Source: an uncultured Oscillospiraceae bacterium
Lineage (GTDB): Bacteria; Bacillota; Clostridia; Oscillospirales; Oscillospiraceae
Reading direction: 5' to 3'
Assembly: GCA_934515035.1 (NCBI GenBank)
Contig: CAKSXP010000118.1
Coordinates: forward strand, 1 to 6,112
Length of the DNA: 6,112 bases
A program made the position numbers and the translations under genes. Below the pieces are notes generated by a model. It ran no database searches. It was not told where the DNA came from and worked only from the letters and a program-made list of their open reading frames with translations. Positions 1-6,112 of the stretch are shown here, piece by piece (the first letter of the stretch is position 1; each line of letters starts with the position of its first letter).

Positions 1-3
1 CGG

Positions 4-80
4 CTCTGTAAGAGTCCCCCTTGTGCGTCCCTTTTGCATACTTTTCCGGACGAGCGGAAAAGTATGTCCCTCTGAAAGAG
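4..80. repeat. Palindromic element with a central 12-bp inverted repeat
   Basis: The core is a perfect 12-bp inverted repeat, CATACTTTTCCG at 37-48 and its exact complement at 55-66, around the 6-base loop GACGAG. It is flanked almost symmetrically by two tiny hairpins of the form CTCT-GNA-AGAG, at 4-14 and 70-80. No T-run follows the core on either strand, so it does not look like an intrinsic terminator. The layout resembles dispersed intergenic palindromes such as REP-like or MITE-like units. Only one copy is visible, so mobility or dispersal is inference. A reading frame runs through it on the plus strand but has no good start or ribosome binding site and no recognisable product. Confidence 0.55.
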
Positions 81-213
81 AACCCAGCCTGGTAAGGCTA
101 ATAAGAAAAAATAGAAGAAAAAAGTTAAAGAAAGCCCCTCTGCGGAGCAGACGCACGCTGGATGTTATCCAGAAAAAAGATAAATGGAAAAAGGTAGAAA
201 TAATTGAAATGAT
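81..213. other. Purine-rich intergenic stretch without a recognised gene
   Basis: The plus strand is strongly purine-rich from about 100 to 215, with repeated A and GA tracts. It holds two small hairpins: AGCCT/AGGCT at 86-99 with a GGTA loop, and a perfect CTGGAT/ATCCAG stem at 158-172 with a 3-base loop. Neither is followed by a T-run. I see no promoter, ribosome binding site or protein-like reading frame. It may be the spacer beyond the parvulin terminator, or part of an untranslated transcript that ends at the two-way terminator at 214-262. Confidence 0.4.
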
Positions 214-262
214 AAAAAAACCGAAGCTTTGTACACCTGTACGCCGCTTCGGTTTTTATTTT
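214..262. terminator. Bidirectional Rho-independent terminator after the parvulin gene
   Basis: A 12-bp perfect stem pairs AAAAACCGAAGC (216-227) with GCTTCGGTTTTT (246-257). A short inner stem, GTACA/TGTAC, sits in the loop at 231-242. On the minus strand the stem is followed by a run of seven T (complement of 214-220), and on the plus strand by TTTTTATTTT (253-262), so it can work in both directions. It lies about 16 bases past the stop codon of the minus-strand parvulin gene and so closes the mfd-parvulin unit. Any plus-strand transcript entering from the left would also end here. Confidence 0.9.
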
Positions 263-278
263 CAGATTTTTAATGCTC

Positions 279-1454
279 TCACTCGCTCACGGCAAATATC
301 TTCGCCGGGGTAATATCTTCGAAGCCCTCGGCCCAGACGACCTCGGCCTCCTCGGCCCAGCTTTCGACGTTGGAGTTGAACATGTCGCTCGCCGCGAGAT
401 AGCGCAGATCGTTCGTACCGTCGTTGATGGGCACGTCAGCCGTGCGCAGCGGCAGACGCAGGATGATGTGATATCCGAACTCGCTGGAGACGAGCTCCGA
501 CAGCTCGTATTCGCCGAGCGCAGCGCTGGCGGTCATGAACTCCTCGACCATGTCGCCGGTGGTGAAGCAATAGCCGTCCGGATAGACAGTGAGCCCGGTG
601 TCCTCCGAATATTCGTTCATGAACTGGTCGAACAGGGTCTCAAGCTCCTCGCTGCTTCCGGCGGAGGCAAGCTGTGCCAGGACCTCCTCGGCGTTCTTTT
701 TCTTCTCGGCGACCTCCTCGTCCGTGAGCGTGTTGCCCTCGTCGTCGGTCGTCTTGAAGAGGATGTGCTTGACGCGGATATAGCCGGAGTCCTTGCCGTA
801 GTTTATGATGTCCTCCTCGCTGAGCTTCTCACCGGCCTCGCCGTAAAGCTCGTTGAAGGTGGAATCCGCCAGCACGGAGATCGTGTTGATGTAATAATAG
901 AGGTCCTTCGTCAGGTAGACCTGCTTTATCCTCTCGATGAGGTCCTCCTCGGAGCCGACGTTTTCAACGTCCTGCTGCCAGAGCTCGTCGATATATGCGT
1001 TGTTCTCGTCCGTCATGGTGATGCCGAGCTCTTTGGCCTTGTTCTCCATGCTGTGGTACATCTTGACCGTGCTGTTGGCATATTGCCCGATATACTCGTC
1101 ATAGGTCATGGACGAATCGAAGGCGCAGGCCGCGTTCCAGTCCGTTACATAATCGTAATAATAGGCGACAAGGTACATCGCGTCCATCATCCAGTAGAAA
1201 TATTCGTCCCAGTACACGGGCTCGCCGTCTACGGTCATGACGACGGTGTCGGGAGCGTATTTCTCATAGGCATAGGTATAGTCGGGAATACCGTCATCCT
1301 CCGCGGGAGCTTCCGTCACCTCTGCGGGGTCATCGGTCTCCTCGGCGGGAGCGTCCGTCGGGTCGGTGTAGTTTCTGACCTCGCTGCCGGAGCAGCCGCA
1401 GAGCAGGGCCGCGAGCAGCGTCAGGACCAGTATTGCTGAAATCGTTCTTTTCAT
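279..1454 (-). CDS. PrsA/SurA-like parvulin peptidyl-prolyl cis-trans isomerase lipoprotein
   Basis: The product is 391 residues and probably an exported, membrane-anchored folding factor that speeds cis-trans isomerisation of peptidyl-proline bonds in secreted proteins. Residues 1-20 form a lipoprotein signal (KR start, hydrophobic core) ending in the lipobox LCG-C with the lipidated Cys at 21. A Pro/Glu/Asp-rich, low-complexity linker follows at about 31-58. Residues 60-210 are Tyr-rich and largely helical, like the N-terminal chaperone part of PrsA/SurA proteins. The PpiC/parvulin domain spans about 227-336. Its family signatures are VKHILF (228-233), the GDMVEEF segment (300-306) and FGYHIILRL (326-334). 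The start is supported by AAGGAG at 1461-1466, five to seven bases upstream. The gene lies 80 bp behind mfd on the same strand, has its own likely promoter in that gap, and ends at a strong terminator. The acidic composition suits an extracellular location. The family is clear. The exact name (prsA or a paralogue) and catalytic activity are inferred. Confidence 0.9.
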   Translation of the reverse strand: MKRTISAILVLTLLAALLCGCSGSEVRNYTDPTDAPAEETDDPAEVTEAPAEDDGIPDYTYAYEKYAPDTVVMTVDGEPVYWDEYFYWMMDAMYLVAYYYDYVTDWNAACAFDSSMTYDEYIGQYANSTVKMYHSMENKAKELGITMTDENNAYIDELWQQDVENVGSEEDLIERIKQVYLTKDLYYYINTISVLADSTFNELYGEAGEKLSEEDIINYGKDSGYIRVKHILFKTTDDEGNTLTDEEVAEKKKNAEEVLAQLASAGSSEELETLFDQFMNEYSEDTGLTVYPDGYCFTTGDMVEEFMTASAALGEYELSELVSSEFGYHIILRLPLRTADVPINDGTNDLRYLAASDMFNSNVESWAEEAEVVWAEGFEDITPAKIFAVSE

Positions 1455-1460
1455 CGTTTT

Positions 1461-1466
1461 CTCCTT
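1461..1466 (-). promoter_or_regulatory. Ribosome binding site of the parvulin lipoprotein gene
   Basis: On the minus strand AAGGAG lies six bases before the ATG at 1452-1454. This is a near-ideal Shine-Dalgarno site. It fixes the start at the Met that opens the lipoprotein signal. Confidence 0.85.
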
Positions 1467-1496
1467 AAATGTCCGCTTGTGTGAATGATGCTTGTA

Positions 1497-1525
1497 ATTA
1501 TAGCCCGCCGCCGGGAAAATCGCAA
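1497..1525 (-). promoter_or_regulatory. Predicted sigma-A-type promoter between mfd and the parvulin gene
   Basis: Read on the minus strand, a perfect -10 box TATAAT (1497-1502) lies 17 bases after TTGCGA (1520-1525), which matches four of six bases of the -35 consensus. The predicted transcript would start near 1490 and leave a leader of about 36 bases. The -35 box begins about 10 bases after the mfd stop codon. The spacer between the boxes is very GC-rich, which could slow open-complex formation. It would let the lipoprotein be expressed without mfd. This is a consensus match only. Confidence 0.6.
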
Positions 1526-1534
1526 CACGGGCGG

Positions 1535-4500
1535 CTATGAATTTACAGTTTGTTCGTTTTTGGTGCCGTCATAGGCCTCGACAAATGCGCGCGCCTCCGA
1601 GAGTATGCGCATCTTGCTTTTGAGCTTCAGGCTGATGCATGGCTCGTTTCCCGCCTCGACCTTGACGCGGCCCTTATACTGCGGCTGTCCGTAGAGCAGG
1701 GACACCCGCTCCATGTCGAAGTCGCCGAGCCTGAAGCGCAGGAATCCCGCCTTCTGGCTTATATCCGTTATTCCCGCGCGCGAAGCCTCGCCGCGCAGAA
1801 GCGCGACGTGGACAAGCGTGTTGACCTCCGGCGGGGGATCGCCGAAGCGGTCGATAAGCTCGTCGGTCAGGTCGTCGGCCTCCTCCTCCGTTCTTATGAG
1901 CGCGATGCGCCGGTAAAGGTCCATGCGTATCTCCGGCGAGGACACATAGCGCTCCGGGATGTTCGCGGAAACGGCGAGATCCGCCGCGCACTCCGTGCGT
2001 TTTTCCGGCTTTTCGCCGCGCTTTTCAAGCACGGCCTCCTCCAGAAGCTTGAGATACATGTCGTATCCGACGTCCGTCAGATATCCCGACTGCTCGGAGC
2101 CGAGAAGATTTCCCGCTCCGCGTATCTCAAGGTCGCGCATGGCGATGCGGAAGCCGGAGTTGAACTCGGCAAACTCGCGTATCGCCTCGAGCCGCTTTTC
2201 CGCCACCTCCGAGAGCACCTTGTTTTTCCGGAAGGTCAGATATGCGCTCGCCCTGCGCGACGACCGGCCGACGCGGCCGCGTATCTGGTGGAGCTGGGCA
2301 AGGCCGAGCTTGTCCGCGTCCTCGATTATCAGGGTGTTGACGTTCGGAATGTCGATGCCCGTTTCGATTATCGTTGTGCAGACGAGCACCTGTGTCGTGC
2401 CGTCGGCGACGCTCTCCATGACCTCCGCAAGCTGATCCTGGTCCATCTGTCCGTGCGCCACGGCCACTGTCGCGTTCTCCAGCATCGCGGAAAGGCGCGA
2501 TGCCGTCTGTTCTATATTCTCGACGCGGTTGTGCAGGTAATATACCTGTCCGCCGCGCTGAAGCTCGCGGCGTATCGCGTCGCAGACGACGTTCCAGTCG
2601 TGCTCCATGACGAAGGTCTGCACCGGCAGACGGTCCTGCGGCGGTTCTTCTATCGTGGACATATCGCGCAGACCGGAAAGCGCCATGTTCAGCGTGCGCG
2701 GTATCGGCGTTGCCGAGAGCGTCAGAACGTCCACGTTGCGGCTCATTTCCTTGATATGCTCCTTGTGGCTGACGCCGAAGCGCTGCTCTTCGTCAACGAT
2801 GAGCAGGCCCAGGTCCTTGAAGCGGACGTCCTTCTGAAGCAGCTTGTGCGTGCCGATCACGATATCGACGGTGCCGTCGGCTATGTCCTTGAGCGTCTGC
2901 TTGAGCTGGGACGCCGTCCGGAACCGGGACAGGACGGATATCGTGACGGGAAAACCGAAGAAGCGCTGCATCGCGGTCTGGTAATGCTGCTGCGCGAGCA
3001 CGGTCGTCGGCACGAGTATCGCCGCCTGCTTTCCGTCGAGCACGCATTTCATAACGGCGCGCAGAGCGACCTCCGTTTTGCCGAAGCCGACGTCGCCGCA
3101 GAGCAGGCGGTCCATCGGGACGGAGGACTCCATATCCTTCTTGATCTCCGCAATACAGCGGAGCTGGTCGTCCGTCTCGGTATAGCCGAAGCGCTCTTCA
3201 AACTCCGTCTGCCACGGGGAGTCGGGCGCGAAGGCATGGCCAGGCGTGCGCCTGCGCTCGGCATAGAGCTTTATAAGGCCGTCGGCCATGTCGCGCGCGG
3301 CGGCTTTTGCGCGGGATTTCGTCTTTGTCCAGTCCGTTCCGCCCATTTTTGAAAGGCGGACGGGCTTGTCGTCGCCTCCCGCGCCGATATATTTTGAAAC
3401 AAGGTCGAGCTGCGTCGCGGGGACATAAAGGCTGTCCGTTCCCGCATAGCAGATCTTGATATAATCCTTCTGTACGCCGTCCACCGGCATTTTGAAGATG
3501 CCGGCAAAGCGGCCAATGCCGTGGTGCTCGTGGACTACGAGGTCGCCGACGGACAGGTCCGCATAGCTCTGGAGCCTTACGCGGTCGGAAGCCGCCTTCC
3601 TGCGCTTCGGCCGTTTCAGCGCCCCTCTGGACATCTGCGCGTCCGTTATCACGGCAAGCTTCATCTCCGGATACTCGTATCCCGCAGAAAGACCGCCGAC
3701 GGAAATGCAGCACCGGCCCTCGTCCGGCAGGGAGGAGAGCTTTGTATCGACGTATGAGGATATGCCCTTTTCCGAGAAGAAATCGCGCAGCAGGTTCGCC
3801 CTGCGCTCGTCCCCCGCGAGGACAACGACGCGGTAGCCGCTGTTTATATAGTGCCGCACGTCCCCGGCGGCGGTGTCCGCGCTGCCGCCGTAGCCCGGGA
3901 GCTGCTTGCATACCAGCCCGATGACCGAGCGCAGCTCCATCGGATATTTCCCGACGGTGAAGGAATCGCCCATCACGACGGGCCAGTCGGCCAGACGCTG
4001 GCAGCATTCCTCCCAGGACATATAGAAGTTGGATATCTTTCCGGGGATATATCCGCTCCGGACGAGGCTTTTTATGTCCTCGTTCATCTGTTTTTCGTAT
4101 CCGTCCGCACGCTCCGTGAGCTTCGGCGGCTGGTCGAGAAAAACTATCGCGTCCTCCGGAAGATAGTCCAGCGCGGTAGAAAACTTCGGGTATATCAGCT
4201 CCATATACCTGTCCGCGGCGGAAAGGGAAGCCCCGCTGCGGAGCCTTTCGGCGTCCGCCCGCAGAGTTTCGGCAAGCTTTGCGCCGTCGTATTTCGCGCT
4301 GCGCGCGCTTATGTGGCGCAAAAGCGCCTCAAGCCCGTCTGCAAGCGCCGTTTCGCCGCCGGGACACATGGAGGGCAGAGTTTCCGCCGCGGGCAGCAGA
4401 CGCACGTTTTCGAGCATTTCCGTCCGCCGCTGGCTCTCGATATCGAAAAAGTTGATGCTGTCTATATCGTCGCCCCAGAACTCTATGCGCACAGGGTTCG

Positions 4501-5062
4501 GGTATGACGGGGAGAAAAAGTCCAGAATGCCGCCGCGGCGCGAGAATTGGCCGGGACCCTCGACCTGTTCGCAGACGGAATATCCGTTGCGGATAAGGAT
4601 GCGCTCGATCTGCTCCGGCGAAATATGCTGCATCGGCGTCAGCGTCAGCATGCAGCGCGTCATGCTCTCCCTGTCCGGGGCACGCTGGATGAGTCCCGAA
4701 ACGGTGCAGACGGTAACGGGCGCCTCGCCGGAGGCGAGAGCCGCCAGCGCCGCAACTCGCTTCTGCTCGTTCTGGCGCGAGACGCTGTCCGCCGTATAGA
4801 GCGTAAGGTCGCGGCTCGTCAGAAGCACCGGACTTACGCCCGTGTATGACTCAACGTCGCGGCACATGTTCTCGCAGGCGGTCTCGTCCGGGCAGACGAT
4901 GACCACCGGCCTTTCAAAGCGAAGGTAAAGCGCGGAGGCAAGATTTGCGCGGTGGACGCTGCCGAGGCCCGAAACGAGGGCAGGCAAAGCGCCCCCTTCC
5001 AGCATTTGAGGGAGGGGGTCAAGAGCGGGATTATTGAAAATCGAAATGCACAGCTTTTGCAT
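1535..5062 (-). CDS. mfd: Transcription-repair coupling factor Mfd (ATP-dependent DNA translocase)
   Basis: The product is 1175 residues, the usual full length. Mfd recognises RNA polymerase stalled at DNA lesions, pushes it off by ATP-driven translocation, and recruits UvrA for nucleotide excision repair. The UvrB-like N-terminal module covers about 1-350. Its Walker A site is degenerate (GLGSVHRA, 32-39), as expected for Mfd, and the GGILDFF / RIEFWGDDIDS block lies at 177-203. The CarD-like RNA polymerase interaction domain is at about 500-560 (VGDLVVHEHHGIGRF, LYVPATQLDLVSKYIG). The motor carries Walker A GDVGFGKTE (656-664), DEEQ box (757-760), SATPIPRT (783-790) and motif VI QIRGRVGR (926-933). 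The translocation (TRG) region follows at about 961-993 (RDLEIRGAGNLLG). The C-terminal autoinhibitory domain D7 is at about 1020-1165. The gene shows no frameshift or missing motor residue. It heads the unit with the parvulin gene and diverges from dnaA. Confidence 0.98.
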   Translation of the reverse strand: MQKLCISIFNNPALDPLPQMLEGGALPALVSGLGSVHRANLASALYLRFERPVVIVCPDETACENMCRDVESYTGVSPVLLTSRDLTLYTADSVSRQNEQKRVAALAALASGEAPVTVCTVSGLIQRAPDRESMTRCMLTLTPMQHISPEQIERILIRNGYSVCEQVEGPGQFSRRGGILDFFSPSYPNPVRIEFWGDDIDSINFFDIESQRRTEMLENVRLLPAAETLPSMCPGGETALADGLEALLRHISARSAKYDGAKLAETLRADAERLRSGASLSAADRYMELIYPKFSTALDYLPEDAIVFLDQPPKLTERADGYEKQMNEDIKSLVRSGYIPGKISNFYMSWEECCQRLADWPVVMGDSFTVGKYPMELRSVIGLVCKQLPGYGGSADTAAGDVRHYINSGYRVVVLAGDERRANLLRDFFSEKGISSYVDTKLSSLPDEGRCCISVGGLSAGYEYPEMKLAVITDAQMSRGALKRPKRRKAASDRVRLQSYADLSVGDLVVHEHHGIGRFAGIFKMPVDGVQKDYIKICYAGTDSLYVPATQLDLVSKYIGAGGDDKPVRLSKMGGTDWTKTKSRAKAAARDMADGLIKLYAERRRTPGHAFAPDSPWQTEFEERFGYTETDDQLRCIAEIKKDMESSVPMDRLLCGDVGFGKTEVALRAVMKCVLDGKQAAILVPTTVLAQQHYQTAMQRFFGFPVTISVLSRFRTASQLKQTLKDIADGTVDIVIGTHKLLQKDVRFKDLGLLIVDEEQRFGVSHKEHIKEMSRNVDVLTLSATPIPRTLNMALSGLRDMSTIEEPPQDRLPVQTFVMEHDWNVVCDAIRRELQRGGQVYYLHNRVENIEQTASRLSAMLENATVAVAHGQMDQDQLAEVMESVADGTTQVLVCTTIIETGIDIPNVNTLIIEDADKLGLAQLHQIRGRVGRSSRRASAYLTFRKNKVLSEVAEKRLEAIREFAEFNSGFRIAMRDLEIRGAGNLLGSEQSGYLTDVGYDMYLKLLEEAVLEKRGEKPEKRTECAADLAVSANIPERYVSSPEIRMDLYRRIALIRTEEEADDLTDELIDRFGDPPPEVNTLVHVALLRGEASRAGITDISQKAGFLRFRLGDFDMERVSLLYGQPQYKGRVKVEAGNEPCISLKLKSKMRILSEARAFVEAYDGTKNEQTVNS

Positions 5063-5067
5063 GGTGT

Positions 5068-5075
5068 CTCCTTTT
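5068..5075 (-). promoter_or_regulatory. Ribosome binding site of mfd
   Basis: AAAAGGAG on the minus strand lies five bases before the ATG at 5060-5062. The strong match and correct spacing support the MQKLCIS start of Mfd. Confidence 0.85.
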
Positions 5076-5085
5076 CAGAGAAAAT

Positions 5086-5114
5086 ATTGTACTACCGGAC
5101 AGGCTTATTTTCAA
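5086..5114 (-). promoter_or_regulatory. Predicted sigma-A-type promoter of mfd
   Basis: On the minus strand TTGAAA (5109-5114, five of six consensus bases) is followed after exactly 17 bases by TACAAT (5086-5091, five of six). Transcription would start near 5079, giving a very short leader of about 17 bases that contains the ribosome binding site. This leaves no room for a leader riboswitch or attenuator. It is a consensus match without experimental support. Confidence 0.7.
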
Positions 5115-5214
5115 GAGAAAAATGGGACCCGGAGGTTTTTTTACTTTTCCCTGAGCGCCGTATTTCGGGCAGAAATTTTTTCTGTTATACGGATATATGC
5201 AATTCAAAGCCTTT

Positions 5215-5223
5215 TGTGCGTAA
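5215..5223 (-). promoter_or_regulatory. Possible DnaA box
   Basis: Read on the minus strand the site is TTACGCACA, one mismatch from the DnaA box consensus TTATNCACA. It sits directly beside the most AT-rich block of the dnaA upstream region. A single imperfect 9-mer can occur by chance, so position is the main support. Confidence 0.35.
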
Positions 5224-5270
5224 TATATAGATAACGTTAGTAAGTATATAATTCCTTATATAATATATAT
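5221..5270. other. AT-rich block, candidate DNA unwinding element
   Basis: Only 7 of these 50 bases are G or C (about 86% AT), against clearly GC-rich neighbouring genes. The block is made mostly of TATA-type steps, which melt easily, and contains TATATAAT twice. It lies next to the possible DnaA box and upstream of the dnaA promoter. It could be a duplex unwinding element, or merely the AT-rich upstream flank of a promoter. I see no clear DnaA-trio array. Confidence 0.35.
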
Positions 5271-5283
5271 CCGCCGGTTATAC

Positions 5284-5312
5284 TTGCAATAGCGCGGTTT
5301 TTTTGATATACT
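5284..5312 (+). promoter_or_regulatory. Predicted sigma-A-type promoter of dnaA
   Basis: TTGCAA (5284-5289, four of six consensus bases) and TATACT (5307-5312, five of six) are separated by exactly 17 bases. Transcription would start near 5319 and give a leader of about 48 bases. The spacer contains a run of seven T. The possible DnaA box lies about 60 bp upstream of the -35 box, which would allow DnaA autoregulation, as is known for dnaA genes elsewhere. That link is inference. Confidence 0.6.
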
Positions 5313-5366
5313 CTAAAGATAGATAATTATTAAAATAAGTTACTTTACTGGGGTAATGATAAAGCT

Positions 5367-6112
5367 ATGATGAATTCCGTTTCTGACGTATGGAAAAGCA
5401 TTCTCGACAAGCTGAGCGAAACGCTGACGCCCACCGCGATGACGACCTGGTTCGACGAATGCGAACCGATAGATATAACCGACAACACATTTGTTCTCTA
5501 CTGTCCGGCAAGCTTCAAGCGCGGCATCATAACCCAGCGCTTTTCCGAGAGCATAACAAACGTGCTCAACGACCTTTTCTCCTGCCGGTTCGAGCTCATG
5601 GTGCTGACCGGGGACGAGCTGGAGGATTACAGGACCGAAAAAGCGACGATAAGCAATCTTCCGGAAATGGCGGCCTATACCTTCGACAACTTCGTCGTCG
5701 GCCCTTCGAACAAGTTTGCCCACGCCGCCGCCGTTGCGGTGTCCGAAAATCCGGGCAAGGCATATAATCCGCTGTTCATCTACGGCAATTCCGGTCTCGG
5801 CAAGACGCATCTTCTCTTTGCCATCGGCCACGCCATCGGAAACAGCGACTCCTCCAAGCAGATCGTCTACATCAAGGGCGACGAGTTCACGACCCAGATG
5901 GTAAACTCAATCCAGTCCGGCACGGCGGAGGCCTTCAGGCAGAAATACAGAAACGCCGACCTTTTCCTCGTCGACGATATCCAGTTCATCGCCGGCAAGC
6001 AGCAGACGCAGGAGGAGTTTTTCCATACCTTCAACTCTCTCTACGAGGCGGGACATCAGATCGTCATAACCTCCGACCGGCCGCCGATGGAGATGATGAA
6101 GCTCGAGGACAG
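5367..6112 (+). CDS. dnaA: Chromosomal replication initiator protein DnaA, N-terminal part (cut by window edge)
   Basis: The frame is open from ATG at 5367 to the edge, giving 248 residues plus two bases. The protein normally has about 450, so the rest of AAA+ domain III and the DNA-binding domain IV lie outside. DnaA-ATP binds DnaA boxes, melts the origin and helps load the replicative helicase. Domain I spans about 1-80 (starting MMNSVSDVWKSILDKL, with TTWFDE at 26-31). The domain II linker is very short, at about 81-102. Domain III begins at YTFDNFVVGPSNKFAHAA (104-121). It shows Walker A GNSGLGKT (140-147), the initiator-specific region at about 180-200, Walker B LFLVDD (199-204) and a sensor I segment IVITSD (232-237). 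The ribosome binding site is weak: GGGG at 5350-5353 is 13 bases from the first ATG. A second in-frame ATG at 5370 could also be the start. The gene diverges from mfd. Confidence 0.97.
   Translation, partial: MMNSVSDVWKSILDKLSETLTPTAMTTWFDECEPIDITDNTFVLYCPASFKRGIITQRFSESITNVLNDLFSCRFELMVLTGDELEDYRTEKATISNLPEMAAYTFDNFVVGPSNKFAHAAAVAVSENPGKAYNPLFIYGNSGLGKTHLLFAIGHAIGNSDSSKQIVYIKGDEFTTQMVNSIQSGTAEAFRQKYRNADLFLVDDIQFIAGKQQTQEEFFHTFNSLYEAGHQIVITSDRPPMEMMKLED

Larger units (their letters stand above)
5063..5366. other. Divergent mfd-dnaA intergenic region, candidate oriC-associated or DnaA-regulatory DNA
   Basis: This 304-bp gene-free stretch separates the divergent mfd and dnaA genes. It holds the mfd promoter on the left, the dnaA promoter on the right, and a very AT-rich core in between. 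Origins in Firmicutes usually lie just upstream of dnaA or between dnaA and dnaN, so this is a reasonable place for oriC. However, I find no cluster of consensus DnaA boxes (TTATNCACA). The best is a single one-mismatch site at 5215-5223, with TTATACGGA (5185-5193, two mismatches) as a weaker one. Small repeats are present: GTTATAC at 5184 and 5277, ATAGATAA at 5227 and 5319, TATATAAT at 5245 and 5257. The main origin may instead lie beyond the right edge. Confidence 0.4.

Noticed and set aside
23..313. A 96-codon open frame on the plus strand at the left edge
   Set aside because: It starts at a GTG without a ribosome binding site, runs through the palindrome and the two-way terminator, and encodes a basic low-complexity sequence typical of translated intergenic DNA.
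273..1439. A 388-codon open frame on the plus strand opposite the parvulin gene
   Set aside because: The minus-strand frame has a lipoprotein signal, a parvulin domain and a strong ribosome binding site. The plus-strand frame has none of these and begins just inside the terminator region.
1500..1538. Bulged GC-rich hairpin at the mfd stop codon as a possible mfd terminator
   Set aside because: The stem has a bulge, and the minus strand after it reads AATTACAAG with no T-run. It overlaps the predicted parvulin promoter instead.
1550..3352. A 600-codon open frame on the plus strand inside mfd
   Set aside because: It is antisense to a full-length Mfd with all motor motifs, has no ribosome binding site, and its translation is Arg/Leu/Val-rich without any recognisable domain. 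GC-biased codon use in mfd explains the open frame.
5271..5304. Imperfect hairpin followed by seven T upstream of dnaA, resembling a terminator
   Set aside because: The stem is only four GC pairs with mismatches, no plus-strand gene lies upstream to be terminated, and the T-run falls in the spacer of the predicted dnaA promoter.
5160..5366. DnaA-trio array beside the possible DnaA box
   Set aside because: A few TAG and TAA triplets occur, as in any AT-rich DNA, but they do not form a regular phased run next to the box in the expected orientation.
5340..5831. A 163-codon open frame on the minus strand opposite dnaA
   Set aside because: It is antisense to clear DnaA domain I and the Walker A region, and the product matches no family I recognise.
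1..6112. CRISPR array, tRNA or rRNA gene, insertion sequence, or novel defence or metabolic system
   Set aside because: No regularly spaced repeats, cloverleaf-like sequence, transposase motifs or uncharacterised gene cluster are visible. All three genes belong to known housekeeping families.

Overview
The window looks like ordinary chromosomal core DNA from a Firmicute, most likely a Clostridia-class gut-type organism with moderately GC-rich genes and AT-rich spacers. This rests on three things: a PrsA-type parvulin lipoprotein with a Gram-positive-style lipoprotein signal, strong AAGGAG ribosome binding sites, and the mfd-parvulin gene order that I associate with Clostridia. Ile ATA codons are used freely even though the genes are GC-rich. 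The exact taxon is inference.

Layout: positions 1-278 hold no convincing gene. They contain a palindromic element (4-80, with a perfect 12-bp inverted repeat at 37-66), a purine-rich stretch, and a strong two-way intrinsic terminator (214-262). A parvulin-type peptidyl-prolyl isomerase lipoprotein (279-1454, minus strand) ends just before that terminator. Upstream of it on the same strand is the full-length transcription-repair coupling factor Mfd (1535-5062, minus). A 304-bp AT-rich spacer (5063-5366) separates mfd from a divergent dnaA (5367 to the window edge, plus strand), of which the first 248 codons are present.

How the parts work together: mfd and the parvulin gene form a two-gene minus-strand unit with an mfd promoter at 5086-5114. 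A second promoter, with a perfect TATAAT, lies in the 80-bp gap between them, so the lipoprotein can be made independently. DnaA starts chromosome replication, and the mfd-dnaA spacer carries the dnaA promoter, a roughly 86% AT block and one near-consensus DnaA box. This spacer is therefore a candidate part of oriC or a DnaA autoregulatory region, though the evidence for an origin is weak. If replication starts here, both mfd and dnaA are read away from the origin, in the direction of fork movement. I see no novel defence system, mobile element, CRISPR array or RNA gene. The points worth checking are the gene order at dnaA, the spacer architecture, and the palindromic element at the left edge.
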